Below are positions 42,349 to 51,918 of a DNA stretch of 64,000 nt, in pieces; the stretch's first letter is position 1, and each line of letters opens with the position of its first letter. The translations under genes were made by a program, and so were the position numbers. The notes under the pieces are model-generated. The model had not been told where the DNA came from, ran no database searches, and was given only the letters and a program-made list of their open reading frames with translations. The stretch covers positions 9,238,001-9,302,000 of the forward strand of contig NZ_CP109055.1 in the NCBI RefSeq assembly GCF_035975855.1, written 5' to 3'. Source of the stretch: Streptomyces sp. NBC_01304 (GTDB lineage: Bacteria; Actinomycetota; Actinomycetes; Streptomycetales; Streptomycetaceae).

Positions 42349-42885
42349 CTAGCCGGAGCCCCGGCGCCGGCCGCTCAGGGACGCGGCGATCCGGCCGGCG
42401 AGCTCGCCGAGGTCCTTGCTCCGTCCGTCGACGGGCGCCAGCCAGGCACGCAGTTCGGTGCCCAGCTCCAGCCCGAACATCTCGGCATCCATCTCCTCGT
42501 CGCGGGCGAACTCGGTGCGGGCGGAAACACGCAAGGCTGCCGCCACGTCGCCCATCCCGGGCTCGTCGGCGAGCAGCCGCGCGGCAATCGACGCCCCCTC
42601 CCCATGGCCGCCGCAGTGCCCGGCCTCCATGTGCCAGACCTCATGACCGAAGATCATGAGCTGCAGGAGAGGATCCGCATTCCGCTCGACCGCGATGAGG
42701 TCACGGTCCTCCAGCCCCATCCACAGCCCGCTCACCGTCCGCAGCGGAAAGACCACCGCACGCCAGCGCACGGGCCGGGCGCGGCGCTCACTCAACGTCG
42801 TGCACAGAGAGTCGAACAGCGCCTTGGGGGTGGCGGGGGCGGGCAGCACGATGCTGTCGACCAGTGCCGAGCGCAGACTGCGCAT
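42349..42885 (-). CDS. ImmA/IrrE-type metallopeptidase (cassette B)
   Basis: 178 residues from ATG 42885 with AGGGAAG upstream; a GTG at 42903 is possible. HEVWH supplies the zinc motif (H81, E82, H85) in MIFGHEVWHMEAG. VRWRAVVFPLRTVSGLWMGL and LEDRDLIAVERNADPLLQLM match the cassette A protein. It would act on an XRE-like repressor; the nearest are at 40268 and 45925. The two peptidases suggest a duplicated switch. Confidence 0.78.
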   Translation of the reverse strand: MRSLRSALVDSIVLPAPATPKALFDSLCTTLSERRARPVRWRAVVFPLRTVSGLWMGLEDRDLIAVERNADPLLQLMIFGHEVWHMEAGHCGGHGEGASIAARLLADEPGMGDVAAALRVSARTEFARDEEMDAEMFGLELGTELRAWLAPVDGRSKDLGELAGRIAASLSGRRRGSG

Positions 42886-43065
42886 CTGCTTCCCTGTTCT
42901 CACTACTCACTCCGCACGGTCGCGATCCAACTCGGACCAGGCGCCGCCTCTTTGGGGCGCCGGGCCTCCCTAACTGCCCCACGATGCGTCATCCCACGCA
43001 TCACCTCCAGACCAATTTGAGCCCCTGCCGCAAAATGTGGGCCTCCCAGAGCCACAGAAACGGCG

Positions 43066-44517
43066 CTAAGCAACACGATCCGGCCCTCGCCGGTCGCCGA
43101 GCGGCCCGGCGGAAACGGCCGCCTTTTCCGCGGGGCTCAAGGGGGGCACGCTGAGCGAGGGACGGCGGGGTCCGCGCAGCACCGTCCACGCCACGGTGGG
43201 GTTGAACAGCTTCGTCGCCGGAGCAGACAGCGTCATCACCTCCAGGAGCGTCTCGGTGGCGTACGGACGCGCGGTCGCCGTCAGGGTCAGACGGTCGATG
43301 TAGCGCTGCACCGCACGGGCCGCGCCGGTGGCCGGGGTCCCGGTGGCCCCCGGATACAGGACGTCCTGCCCGGTGGCCATCTGCCAGGCCATGTCGGTGG
43401 GCTCGACCACCGCACGCTGCACCCGGCGCGACAGCCCGGGCGCCATCAGGCCGTGCTCGCGCAGCTGTTCACTCAAGGCCACCACGCTCAGCGCTGCCAC
43501 CGACATGCCGTGCCCGTAGACCGGGTTGTAGGTGGCCACCGCATCGCCCAGCGCGAGGAACCCGTCCGGAGTGTGGAGCTTCTCGTAGAAGCGGCGCCGG
43601 TTACGAGTGCTGCGGGACATCAGCACCTGGTCGCTGACCGGCACCGCGTGCGCGATGAGCTCACCGACGATGGGATCCCGTACACCCAGCGCACCACGGG
43701 CGAAGGCCTCGAACTCATCGGGGTTGCTGGTGGGCTCGCCGCCGCGCGTTCCGGACAGCGTCACCAGCCACCGGCCGTCCTCGATGGGGGCGATGATGGT
43801 GCCCTGGCCGGGCCGCCCGGTGTTGGCCAGGGGCTGGACGTTCACCAGCGGGTAGTTGTCGGTGCCCGGGGGAGCCTTGTAGATCCGGGTCGCATAGGCG
43901 ACGCCCGAATCCACCTCTTCCTCGTGCACCGGACCGGTCCCGAGGTACGCCAGCCAGTTGACCGCACGGGTGCCGCGCCCACTCGCATCGACGACAAGAT
44001 CAGCGTGCAGGTCCTCGGCGTCCTGCCCGGCGGTGGCCAGGCGTACCCCCCGCACCTGGCCCGCATCACCGATCAGCGCACTCACGGTGCTCTGCTCGCG
44101 CACCGTGACGTTGCCCAACTCCAGGACGCGGCGGCGGATGCACCAGTCCAGCAGATCGCGGCTGCAGGAGATCAGGAACTGCATCTCGACGGGCCAGCGG
44201 CGGAACCATCCCTGCGGTGTCATGGAGACCAGGGCCTGCGGCAGCGGGATGCGCCGCGCACCCGCGGCCATCCACTCATCGAGGATGCCCGGCAAAATCC
44301 GCTCGACGGCGCGCGCACCCCCCGACCACATCACGTGGGCGTGCTGCGCCTGGGGCATGCCGCGCCGGGGCAGCGGTCCCTCGGGCAGTGGGTCCCGCTC
44401 GATGACGACGACCTGCTCGGCGTGCTCCGCGAGGACCGCGGCGGCCAGCGTCCCGGTCAGGCCGCCACCGATGATGACGACCCGACGGCCGCTGGCGTTC
44501 CGGCTGGACATGTTCAT
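43066..44517 (-). CDS. FAD-dependent monooxygenase (cassette C)
   Basis: 483 residues from ATG 44517, overlapping the stop of the membrane protein gene (ATGA). FAD motifs are VVIIGGGLTGTLAAAVL, ERDPLP, DLVVDASGRGTRAV and LALGDAVATYNPVYGHGM. It is a clear paralogue of the 36795 gene, with the same WPVEM/WLRES loop region and C-terminal helix. The coupled membrane protein supports a joint role, perhaps acting on a lipid or terpenoid in or near the membrane (inference). Substrate unknown. Confidence 0.82.
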   Translation of the reverse strand: MNMSSRNASGRRVVIIGGGLTGTLAAAVLAEHAEQVVVIERDPLPEGPLPRRGMPQAQHAHVMWSGGARAVERILPGILDEWMAAGARRIPLPQALVSMTPQGWFRRWPVEMQFLISCSRDLLDWCIRRRVLELGNVTVREQSTVSALIGDAGQVRGVRLATAGQDAEDLHADLVVDASGRGTRAVNWLAYLGTGPVHEEEVDSGVAYATRIYKAPPGTDNYPLVNVQPLANTGRPGQGTIIAPIEDGRWLVTLSGTRGGEPTSNPDEFEAFARGALGVRDPIVGELIAHAVPVSDQVLMSRSTRNRRRFYEKLHTPDGFLALGDAVATYNPVYGHGMSVAALSVVALSEQLREHGLMAPGLSRRVQRAVVEPTDMAWQMATGQDVLYPGATGTPATGAARAVQRYIDRLTLTATARPYATETLLEVMTLSAPATKLFNPTVAWTVLRGPRRPSLSVPPLSPAEKAAVSAGPLGDRRGPDRVA

Positions 44518-45692
44518 GCGTGTTGTCTCTCTGTGACGGCTGCCGTGCGATAGGCGGCCGGGATGGCTGAGTTCATGGCGCGGGAGATCTCCAGCAGGTC
44601 CTCGTCGCTCGGGCGGAACACCGGCTCGGGCTCAGCGGCAGCGACGGCCTCGTCCGCCCCCGCGCACCCCTCGGCCCGAACCGCAGCAGTGATCATTGCT
44701 GCGGTGGCGATGATGTCCGCGACGCGGTCGCCGTGGCCTGCCCGCAGTGCGGCAGCCCGGGCCTTGCCGTGAACCACGCGGTCCAGGAACGGGCCCACCC
44801 GCAACAGCCCGTCGTGGACCGCCGTCTCGCGGCTGGTCTGGCGCAACCTGGGGGAGGCCCACAGCGACAGGGGGACCGCCCGGGCAGCGTGCGCGGGCGC
44901 GGAATTGAGCACCTTCACCAAGGGCCCCAAAAGCTGGTAAGTCCGCCAGCTGTGCCAGGCGCCGACGGCCCGCGGGCCGGCCAGCGGCAGCAGGTACCCG
45001 CCACTGGCGAGACAGCCGCCGAGCGCAGCCACCCCGGGGGCGGTATAGGTGCTGAGGTCGTCCCAGTCGCTGTCGGCCCACCGGGCAGCCACAGCCGCCA
45101 GTTTGAGCCCGGCATACGCCGTTGTGATGCCGTAGCCGACGACAAGGGTGATCAGCGCACCCTTCAGCCATCCGTCCACCTGCCTCGACCACCGCAGGCA
45201 GAGCGCGGCCATCCAGCAGAACGCGGCACCGGAGGCCAACAGGTACAAGATGATCATTTCGCGGAGGTAGGGCACCGCCGCGTAGTAGGTGTCGAACTCC
45301 TGCACCTGCTCGACCGGGGCGTCGCCGAGGAAGAACAGCACGAACACGCCGGTGATGACGGCGGCACAGACCCACACGCACAGCACAGTCGCGCGGCGCA
45401 CGCTCAGTGCAGGGCCGCCGTGCCAGCGGATCAGCAGAATGAAGCACGCGGCGCTCAGGGCCGTCATCAGCGAGTAATCGAACGGCGCGGCCAGATTGGA
45501 CACACCGGACACGGAGTTGACGGCGCGGATCGTCGGCGGCGCAGCGAAGGTGAAGACACTCGCCCCCAGGAGAAGCAGGACGCACACCCACCACAACTGG
45601 GGGTCTCTGCGGCGCTTCACGAGAGCCGGCAGCTTCATCATCAGTGCCAGCGTGAGCAGCGCCGCGGGTATGTACAGGCCGCTCTCCCTCAT
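44514..45692 (-). CDS. MAB_1171c-family membrane protein (cassette C)
   Basis: 392 residues from ATG 45692. It has the family motifs PYLREMIILYLLASGAAF and ARWADSDWDDL, about seven membrane segments and an Ala-rich cytosolic tail. Its stop overlaps the monooxygenase start, showing tight coupling. Upstream 232 bases separate it from the XRE regulator at 45925. Confidence 0.75.
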   Translation of the reverse strand: MRESGLYIPAALLTLALMMKLPALVKRRRDPQLWWVCVLLLLGASVFTFAAPPTIRAVNSVSGVSNLAAPFDYSLMTALSAACFILLIRWHGGPALSVRRATVLCVWVCAAVITGVFVLFFLGDAPVEQVQEFDTYYAAVPYLREMIILYLLASGAAFCWMAALCLRWSRQVDGWLKGALITLVVGYGITTAYAGLKLAAVAARWADSDWDDLSTYTAPGVAALGGCLASGGYLLPLAGPRAVGAWHSWRTYQLLGPLVKVLNSAPAHAARAVPLSLWASPRLRQTSRETAVHDGLLRVGPFLDRVVHGKARAAALRAGHGDRVADIIATAAMITAAVRAEGCAGADEAVAAAEPEPVFRPSDEDLLEISRAMNSAIPAAYRTAAVTERQHA

Positions 45693-45924
45693 CGGGAGGC
45701 TCGCAGTGCCGTACGCGGTATCAAAGTGTTCCCCCTGCTCTCGACCACAATGCGGCGGCGTGTGCTCCTCGTTGCTCCAGTGGACGATCCCTCATTCGGC
45801 GCCGAACTGGCCAGATCAGCCCTTTGATGTGCAACAACATGAGGGAGGGGCGTTCACAGGCAAGCGGGTCATTGAGGGCGATTCGCAAGAGCGACGGAGG
45901 GGCGTCCGAATTCCGTTGGACCAC

Positions 45925-46539
45925 CTAGCCGTCCGTCGTGCCTCCGTCCTCTTTGAGCATGGTGTCAACGATCGCAGACAGCAGCGAGATCTGCTGCGGG
46001 GGCAACTGGTCGATCTTCTGGCGCAGGGCGTAGTGCCGCACGCCGTGCTTGGCCGCGACCGCGGCCAGCGGTCCCCCGGTCACGGGCAGGCGGCTGATCA
46101 GGTTCTCCAGAATCGGCCGCAGCTCGCGGTCAAGGGCCTGGCGGGCCGGGGCCACCAGGAACCCGGAAGGTACGTCGAAGAAGCGCTCCAGCCTCTCGGC
46201 GTGCCGGATATTGGGTTCCTTGCCCTGGTGGAGGAGGGCGCTGATCCAGCCGCGACTGACGCCGATCTCCCGCGCGATGAAGTCCTGGGCGTAGAGCTCG
46301 CCGCTGTCCGTCCTGCGGGTCTCGTAAAGGAACTTGAACCGCTTGCGTGCGCGCTCGCCCACGTCCTCGTCGGCGACCTCTCTACGCTCAAGGAGGGCGG
46401 TGAGGTCTGGGGGGTGAACGCCGGTCCTGTAGGCGAGTTCGTCGAGGTCGAGGACCTCATCACGGGCAAGGCCGAGCTCGCCGAGCAGCCCGTCGAGGCG
46501 CTCGAGCGTGATGGTGAGGGGAGTGCGCCCGTCGCTCAC
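45925..46539 (-). CDS. XRE-like transcriptional regulator (cassette C)
   Basis: 204 residues from a GTG at 46539, with GAGGGAGAA upstream. The helix-turn-helix is near residues 95-115 (AQDFIAREIGVSRGWISALL) with an N-terminal helical pair (YRTGVHPPDLTALLERREVA) before it. The C-terminal half is helical (DRELRPILENLISRLP, then KHGVRHYALRQKIDQLPPQQ) and like the 40268 regulator. No ImmA-type gene is adjacent, so it may be controlled by the cassette B peptidase or by the large regulator at 46863. Confidence 0.75.
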   Translation of the reverse strand: MSDGRTPLTITLERLDGLLGELGLARDEVLDLDELAYRTGVHPPDLTALLERREVADEDVGERARKRFKFLYETRRTDSGELYAQDFIAREIGVSRGWISALLHQGKEPNIRHAERLERFFDVPSGFLVAPARQALDRELRPILENLISRLPVTGGPLAAVAAKHGVRHYALRQKIDQLPPQQISLLSAIVDTMLKEDGGTTDG

Positions 46540-46862
46540 CAGTGGTTCTCCCTCGGTCAGGCCTGGATCGGGCAAGGAACTGCCCGGAGATTAGCCGCAA
46601 TTGAGCGGCACGGCCAGACGCTGTCCACAATCCTGAATCGAGTGTTCACGATCGTTGACAGTCGAACGTGTAGGCGTCAGGATCGTGCGCAGCCACCAGG
46701 GGCACGGACGCCGACCCAACCCCGGCCGATCGCACCACCACGGACCCTACCGATCTTCCATCGGCACCGGATGCCGACCGTGCGGGCGAGCACCGGACTG
46801 CTGCCTGCCGTCCCGGTGGCCAGCCAGTCCTGGCCCGACCGCACGATCACACGGGGGTAGTG
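46540..46862. promoter_or_regulatory. divergent promoter region
   Basis: This 323-base gap separates the divergent XRE regulator and PucR-like genes. TTGACA at 46655-46660 and CAGGAT at 46678-46683, spaced 17 bases apart, look like a strong housekeeping-type Streptomyces promoter reading to the right. A GCAATTGAGCGGC patch and CTGTCCACA lie near 46600-46630. Confidence 0.5.
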
Positions 46863-48785
46863 ATGCTGACGGTGGACGCACTGACCCAACTCGCAGGCCC
46901 GGCCCTGTGCTTCGCCGACCACAACCTCCCAGACAAGAAGGACAGGGAGGTGCTCGGGATGTGGCCGGCCGACCTCTTTCTGCCGGACCCCCCGACCCGC
47001 GAGTCCCTGTCCGGGATCGTGCTGCTCATCTCGTCCGACGCGGCCTGGATGCACGATCCGGACACACTAATTGCAGCGCTGCGCACGGCGGCCGCGCTCG
47101 ACGCGGAAGCCCTCCTGCTGGTGCCCCGCGCGGGGCACCACGACAAGCAGCCTCAGGTCCTGGCCCTGCTGAGGCGGGCCGCCCGCGAGGCTGGGCTGCC
47201 CCTGCTGGCCCTGTCCCGCAGTGAGGCAGCCATCGAGCTCCTGGAACAGTTGCGTCACCGATGCCAGCGGGAAGCGAACGTCGACACCGAGCACCTCGAA
47301 GCGATGCTCACCGCCGTACGGCACTTCGCCAGCGGACCCGCCGACACCGCCGGTGACCTCGTCGCGGCCGCAGGTGCCAGCGTCCAGGGCACCGCCGTCC
47401 TGGTCCAACCCGACGGCACGCTTGTCGGCGCCGGGAACCGTCCGGACAACAGCGGGCTCGGCGGTCTCGACGACCTGGTCGCGCGATTGCGCGCGGGGGG
47501 GCCCGGCCCGGTCAGCGCCCAGGACGAGTCGGCACACATCCAGCTCCATGCCGCGGGCATCACCGCGCCGCACCCGGTACTCATCGCCCGCCGACCCAGC
47601 GCGTTCAACGCGTCCCAGTCCCGGCTGCTGCAGCATGCGGCCGCCACCCTTGGTGTGCAGCATCACCTCGCCGCCCTGCACGCACAGCACGGGCGCAGTG
47701 AGCAGCTCGCCGAACGCATGCGCATGAACATCTTCCGGCAGCTGATGGACAGCTGCACCGAACGCGCTCAGGAGGACGCGGCGTACCTGCTCGAGGAACT
47801 GGCCTCCTGCACCCACGTGCAGATCTACCTGCTGCAGGGGCCGCGCCGGGACCGGGATGCGCTTGCGGCGCGCTGCCACCGGGAGCTGGGGCACCAGTGC
47901 CTGGTGATCAAGTGCCCGGCCTACGTCGACCATTTGATCATCGTGGCTCCGATACCTGAAGTAGGCCACACGCAGCACGTCCTGCACACCCTGCAGACGC
48001 TCACCAAGAGCCCCCAGTGGCGCAACTGCCTGCTCAGCGAGTCCCGCGCCGTCCCCATCGCCCGCACCGCCTGGGCGTACGGCGAGGCGCTGCGGGCCCT
48101 GGCCGCCGCCCGAAGCCTGCCCGGGCGCACCGCCACCGCGCCGGGCACCCTGTCGCTGACGCAGGTCCTCACCGACGACGCCCGGCAGTGGGCCGCGCAG
48201 TTCCTGCGGCCCCTGTTCGACCTTCCGCCGGACCAACGCCAGTCGGTAGCGAGCCTGGTGGGCAACGCACTGGCCTTCGGCCCGGGCGAGGCGGCCCGCA
48301 TGGCGAGCCCCGTGGTCCACCGCAACACGGCCATCGCCCACCGCCGGGACACCGCCGCGCGCCTCGGCGTCGAGCTCGGCAGTCTCGGCGACTGCGCGGT
48401 CCTTGCCCTGGCGCTGGAACTGGTCACCTTCCCGGCAGACCCGCCACCGGACGGACCCGCGCCCTCCCTGCACGCCGTGCTGGACACCCCAGCCTGCCGT
48501 ACCTGGGCAGCACAGTTCCTCGCCCCACTCGACAGCGAACTGCGGCGCACCCTGACACAGTGGGTCGCCGCCGACGGCAAGATCGGACCACCGTTGAGCC
48601 GCGCCCTGGACCTGCACCCCAACACGATCCGCAAGTACCTCGGCCGCTGCGAAGAGGTCATCCCGACCCAGTTGTTCCGCAACCGAACCGGGGCATTCCA
48701 GGCCGCCTTGGCTCTGCACATCCTCACCGAACTGCCCATGCCCGACTACGCACGCCCCGCTCGCACCGCGTCCCGTGCGGCCTGA
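46863..48785 (+). CDS. large PucR-like transcriptional regulator
   Basis: 640 residues from ATG 46863. The C-terminus has an HTH of the PucR type (GPPLSRALDLHPNTIRKYLG) preceded by WVAADGKI. The N-terminal 140 residues resemble a purine-catabolism (PucR) sensor region (DAALLLVPRAGH, LPLLALSRSEAAI). The middle has a GGDEF-like or GAF-like alpha-beta segment that I cannot assign. A second, shorter helical domain (residues about 430-570) may be a repeat of the first helix bundle. It is divergent from the XRE gene and probably controls the monooxygenase cassettes. Confidence 0.72.
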   Translation: MLTVDALTQLAGPALCFADHNLPDKKDREVLGMWPADLFLPDPPTRESLSGIVLLISSDAAWMHDPDTLIAALRTAAALDAEALLLVPRAGHHDKQPQVLALLRRAAREAGLPLLALSRSEAAIELLEQLRHRCQREANVDTEHLEAMLTAVRHFASGPADTAGDLVAAAGASVQGTAVLVQPDGTLVGAGNRPDNSGLGGLDDLVARLRAGGPGPVSAQDESAHIQLHAAGITAPHPVLIARRPSAFNASQSRLLQHAAATLGVQHHLAALHAQHGRSEQLAERMRMNIFRQLMDSCTERAQEDAAYLLEELASCTHVQIYLLQGPRRDRDALAARCHRELGHQCLVIKCPAYVDHLIIVAPIPEVGHTQHVLHTLQTLTKSPQWRNCLLSESRAVPIARTAWAYGEALRALAAARSLPGRTATAPGTLSLTQVLTDDARQWAAQFLRPLFDLPPDQRQSVASLVGNALAFGPGEAARMASPVVHRNTAIAHRRDTAARLGVELGSLGDCAVLALALELVTFPADPPPDGPAPSLHAVLDTPACRTWAAQFLAPLDSELRRTLTQWVAADGKIGPPLSRALDLHPNTIRKYLGRCEEVIPTQLFRNRTGAFQAALALHILTELPMPDYARPARTASRAA

Positions 48786-49212
48786 GAGCGGTTGCCGGGA
48801 TGGGCCTGCGCCACACGGGTGTGCATCGGGACACGGACACATCCGCCTTGATGTGCATCCGTCACAGATTTGCTGTCAGCATTTGTGCATCTGTCACCCG
48901 TTCGGAACTGCCGGACGCTGGATATTCTCGCCAACACCAGTGAAAACTATGGTCACTTGAGTCGCGGAGGAACATGAGGGTGAATCACATATGCAATGAA
49001 GAGCAGTCCCGGTGTGACCGATGAGCGCACCCGCGACGCCGGTGGACGTCCTCGTTCTCGCCTCCGGACGAGTCGGCTTCACCCTCGTCTGAGGCTCAGG
49101 CCGAAACTGCCCACGGAGAAGCCGACAAAGCCCGCGGCGGTGAACCGCTGCACGCACCAGGAGGCGGGCGCTGGAAGGTGGTTGGAGCCACCGCATATGA
49201 AGGAGCGCACCG
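48786..49212. promoter_or_regulatory. regulatory gap with TGTGCATC repeats
   Basis: TGTGCATCNGTCAC-like sites occur at 48830-48844 (diverged), 48852-48865 and 48884-48897. The last two are 32 bases apart. No gene that I can support lies here; a 23-codon frame at 49021-49092 is noted but unsupported. The repeats suggest an operator for the 49213 gene or for the regulator upstream. Confidence 0.45.
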
Positions 49213-49731
49213 ATGATCCACCCCCACCCCGAAGCGTCCAACTCTGACGAGTTCAAAGGTTTCAATGAAGCCAGGCGCATCATGTGGTGCCATGAGGCTC
49301 GTGCCCGCGTGTACGAACGGTTCGAGCAGACGAGCTTCATCGGTGACGCGAACGTTGCAGCGGTCCACGTCGACAACACCACCAGGGCAGACCGTGTGTT
49401 CCTCGTGGCATTCGACAAGGCTGGCCAGCGGGTCGGTGTCGACACGCTCTACACCGACGAGCCGCATCAACACCTCGACATCGCGCCCGAGTTCGACCAT
49501 GACTTCACTGACATGGACGTCGTTCCGCACTCTCAGCTTGAGCAGTCCATCTCCCGTGAGAACGGCTGGGTCGTCAACCTGAATGTGCTCCGTGAGTACG
49601 ACCCCTTGGCCGATCGCCGGGCCACGCAGCGCGCGGTGTTCCTGGCGCATCTGCAGGACATGATGAAGAACGGTGACGTCCGCGGATTCCTGTTTGGCCG
49701 GGGTGAGTCCGGTGACACTGATGCGGCATGA
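49213..49731 (+). CDS. hypothetical protein
   Basis: 172 residues from ATG 49213, with GAAGGAG upstream. The fold looks alpha/beta with VAAVHVDNTTRADRVFLVAF, VGVDTLYTDEPHQHLDIAP and a helical C-terminus ending in GDVRGFLFGRG. No family is recognised. It stands as a single-gene unit closed by a strong terminator. Confidence 0.6.
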   Translation: MIHPHPEASNSDEFKGFNEARRIMWCHEARARVYERFEQTSFIGDANVAAVHVDNTTRADRVFLVAFDKAGQRVGVDTLYTDEPHQHLDIAPEFDHDFTDMDVVPHSQLEQSISRENGWVVNLNVLREYDPLADRRATQRAVFLAHLQDMMKNGDVRGFLFGRGESGDTDAA

Positions 49732-49754
49732 TAGACCACGGCCGCGTACAACAG

Positions 49755-49788
49755 ACGACCCCGTCGGCAGCCTGGCCGACGGGGTCGT
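49755..49788. terminator. hairpin terminator
   Basis: A perfect 14-bp stem ACGACCCCGTCGGC / GCCGACGGGGTCGT with an AGCCTG loop lies 24 bases after the previous stop. The rest of the gap to 50166 shows no supported gene. Confidence 0.85.
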
Positions 49789-50166
49789 CCGATCTCTGAC
49801 GCTGTTGCTGCGCTGCCTTTTCCGCCACCAGGGGGGATCAGCACAGATGATCCGGGCGTCGCCCCAGGCCGAGTGCTGTACGGGGAGACATGTCGTGGAC
49901 CGGCTCACGCCGGTCCCGGGTGACACCTCGCGGTGAACCTTACGAGGCCACGCGGCTCGTCCTCGACACCGTCTACCGACTTCCCGGAACGGCAACTATG
50001 AGCCAACCGCTGAGCATGGTGACCTCACGGTCAAGTTCCGCAGTGGCCGCGCCGGTGTCCACTGCGGCGAGACCACGCCTGAAAAGAAGACGATGCTCTG
50101 ACCGCCTCGTAGTGATCAGAGCATCGAACCAGGCTCGGCACGCGGCAGTACCGCCCTGTTGGGTCG

Positions 50167-50706
50167 TCATACCGGCGGGATGAGCAGCGACGCCTCTGCA
50201 TAGATGAGATCCGGATTCTGGATCTTGTTCGTCTCGGCCAGAATGCCGATCGGCACCCCCGTCGTCCCCGAGATCGCGGTGAGCGTATCGCCTGGCTTGA
50301 TGGTGTAGGGCTTCGCCTCGGCCGATGCACCCGATCCGCTGGTCTTGTCCGCGTCGCCGCGACCGGACGCCGGATCCTGACTCGCCCTGCTCTTGTCCAG
50401 CTTCCCCGTGCCGCCCTCGCGCGGCTGCTGGGCGCTGCCGCCTCCGGCGTTCTGTTCGCCGGGATTCCCTGGTGCCTCGACCGGGGCGTGATTGCCCTGC
50501 AGCGCCTGGATGAAGCCGCCGTCGGACGTCGCGAGCTCCGCCAGGCCCCATCCGGCGAAGCGCACCGCTCCGCCGGCCATGACGCAAGCGGTGATGACGG
50601 GTCCATTGCCGAAGCCCATCGGGCCGGCATGACTCCCGGCAGATGCTCTCATCTGCGCCGACGGCTTCCATGCCATCCCCGCCCTCCCCTGAACCGTAGC
50701 CGTCAT
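50167..50706 (-). CDS. LysM-domain membrane protein
   Basis: 179 residues from ATG 50706, with GGAGC upstream; an in-frame ATG at 50745 is possible. One hydrophobic segment (PVITACVMAGGAVRFAGWG) may cross the membrane. A Pro/Gly/Ser linker follows, then a C-terminal LysM domain (YTIKPGDTLTAISGTTGVP, then NKIQNPDLIYAEASLLIPPV). LysM binds peptidoglycan, so the protein is probably anchored in the membrane with the LysM domain at the wall. It may be an envelope or conjugation-related protein. Confidence 0.7.
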   Translation of the reverse strand: MTATVQGRAGMAWKPSAQMRASAGSHAGPMGFGNGPVITACVMAGGAVRFAGWGLAELATSDGGFIQALQGNHAPVEAPGNPGEQNAGGGSAQQPREGGTGKLDKSRASQDPASGRGDADKTSGSGASAEAKPYTIKPGDTLTAISGTTGVPIGILAETNKIQNPDLIYAEASLLIPPV

Positions 50707-50906
50707 CCCTGCTCCAGCTCCTCTTTGAATAACGCGTACTGCCATTCAGGTACGGCGCGGACATTCTACTCATAGCTGAGTTTAAGTTGATAATATAAGG
50801 GATCGAATCGCAGTCTGAATGCCACTCGATAGCCCGCCAATGCGCCCCCGAACCCCCGAACCCCCGACAGTCAGACCGTCAGACCGAACGAAGGAATCGC
50901 ATCACC

Positions 50907-51812
50907 ATGGCCAACTACTCCGTCTCCGCCAGCCACATCACTGAGGGCAAGAACGTCTTCATCCGCGGGAAGCTTGGCTTCGCCGTCCTCGCCCGCCTCA
51001 TCGAGGGCGCGGAGCTCGTTGCGAGTGACCAGCGCAAGACGCAGAACGGCATGAACCCCATCGGCAAGCCGCACACCACTGCGACGATCATTCACGCCGA
51101 GGTCCAGTTCGCTGATCCGGACAACCCCACCCTCGAAGAGAAGTTCGTCTCCGAGCGCTGCTACGACTCCCCGAAGCGGCCGGAAACCGGGTCCAACTAC
51201 TCCATCGACTCCAAGGGCAGCACCCTGCCGGTCATCGCGATCCCTTCTTCGAAGGGCGACGGCACCTACGACCAGGACGAGTCCGGCCGGGAGCTGGCGC
51301 AGGGCCTCGACGTCACGCTCGTGCTGCGCACCTACAAGCCGAAGAACTTCAACAACCGCGGCCTGGCCCTCGAGCAGGTAATCGTTCACGAGGCGCCGCG
51401 CTACTACAACGCCGGCGGCGTCGACCAGGCTGAGCTGGCTGCGCGTGGCATCGTGCTGAACGGCACTCCGCGCCCCGTTCAGGCCGCTCTTGCCAGTGCT
51501 GCCCCGGCCGCCGGGGTTGCGGTGGCGACCGAGGTGGAGGAGGGCTTGTCTTTCCCGGCCCCGCAGCCGGCATCCGCACCTGCGGCCGTGGCCGCGCAGG
51601 CTCAGGACCCGGCGAGCGCCATGGCTGCGCCCGTCGCCGCTGCTGCTCCGGATCCTGCCCAGCAGGAGCCCCTGGAGCAGAAGCTCGCGCGCCTGGAGGC
51701 CGAGAACGCCTCTCTCAAGGACGCCGGTTCGGCCGTCGGCTCTCCCATGGCCACCGGCCCCTGGAACGGCTCCGGTTCGGCCCAGCAGGCGGGGATCACC
51801 TACCAAAGCTGA
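50907..51812 (+). CDS. possible OB-fold single-stranded DNA-binding protein
   Basis: 301 residues from ATG 50907. The N-terminal 170 residues are beta-rich (VFIRGKLGFAVLARLIEGAE, then HTTATIIHAEVQFADP, then GLDVTLVLRTYKP), compatible with an OB fold. The last 130 residues are Ala/Pro-rich and disordered, with one short coiled coil (LEQKLARLEAENASLKD). SSB proteins have this design: an OB domain and a flexible tail. No family signature is certain. The gene lies next to the AEP-like primase, which supports a replication role. A terminator follows. Confidence 0.45.
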   Translation: MANYSVSASHITEGKNVFIRGKLGFAVLARLIEGAELVASDQRKTQNGMNPIGKPHTTATIIHAEVQFADPDNPTLEEKFVSERCYDSPKRPETGSNYSIDSKGSTLPVIAIPSSKGDGTYDQDESGRELAQGLDVTLVLRTYKPKNFNNRGLALEQVIVHEAPRYYNAGGVDQAELAARGIVLNGTPRPVQAALASAAPAAGVAVATEVEEGLSFPAPQPASAPAAVAAQAQDPASAMAAPVAAAAPDPAQQEPLEQKLARLEAENASLKDAGSAVGSPMATGPWNGSGSAQQAGITYQS

Positions 51813-51832
51813 TCCATGCTGGCCATCGATGA

Positions 51833-51867
51833 GACCCCCGTACTCGCATCCGTGCGGTACGGGGGTC
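51833..51867 (+). terminator. hairpin terminator
   Basis: An 11-bp stem GACCCCCGTAC / GTACGGGGGTC, 20 bases after the OB-like gene, is followed by CTGTCTTTCTCTC. Confidence 0.75.
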
Positions 51868-51918
51868 CTGTCTTTCTCTCCTCTCCTGACGCCTCTGATC
51901 GAAAGCGTGTGTCCCAAG

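Noticed and set aside
39674..46575. Toxin-antitoxin pairs
   Set aside because: The ImmA/IrrE-type genes are often labelled toxin, but the sequence shows peptidases paired with regulators, so a repressor-cleavage switch is the better reading.
49021..49092. 23-codon frame MSAPATPVDVLVLASG
   Set aside because: No ribosome site and no conserved feature; left as part of the intergenic region.
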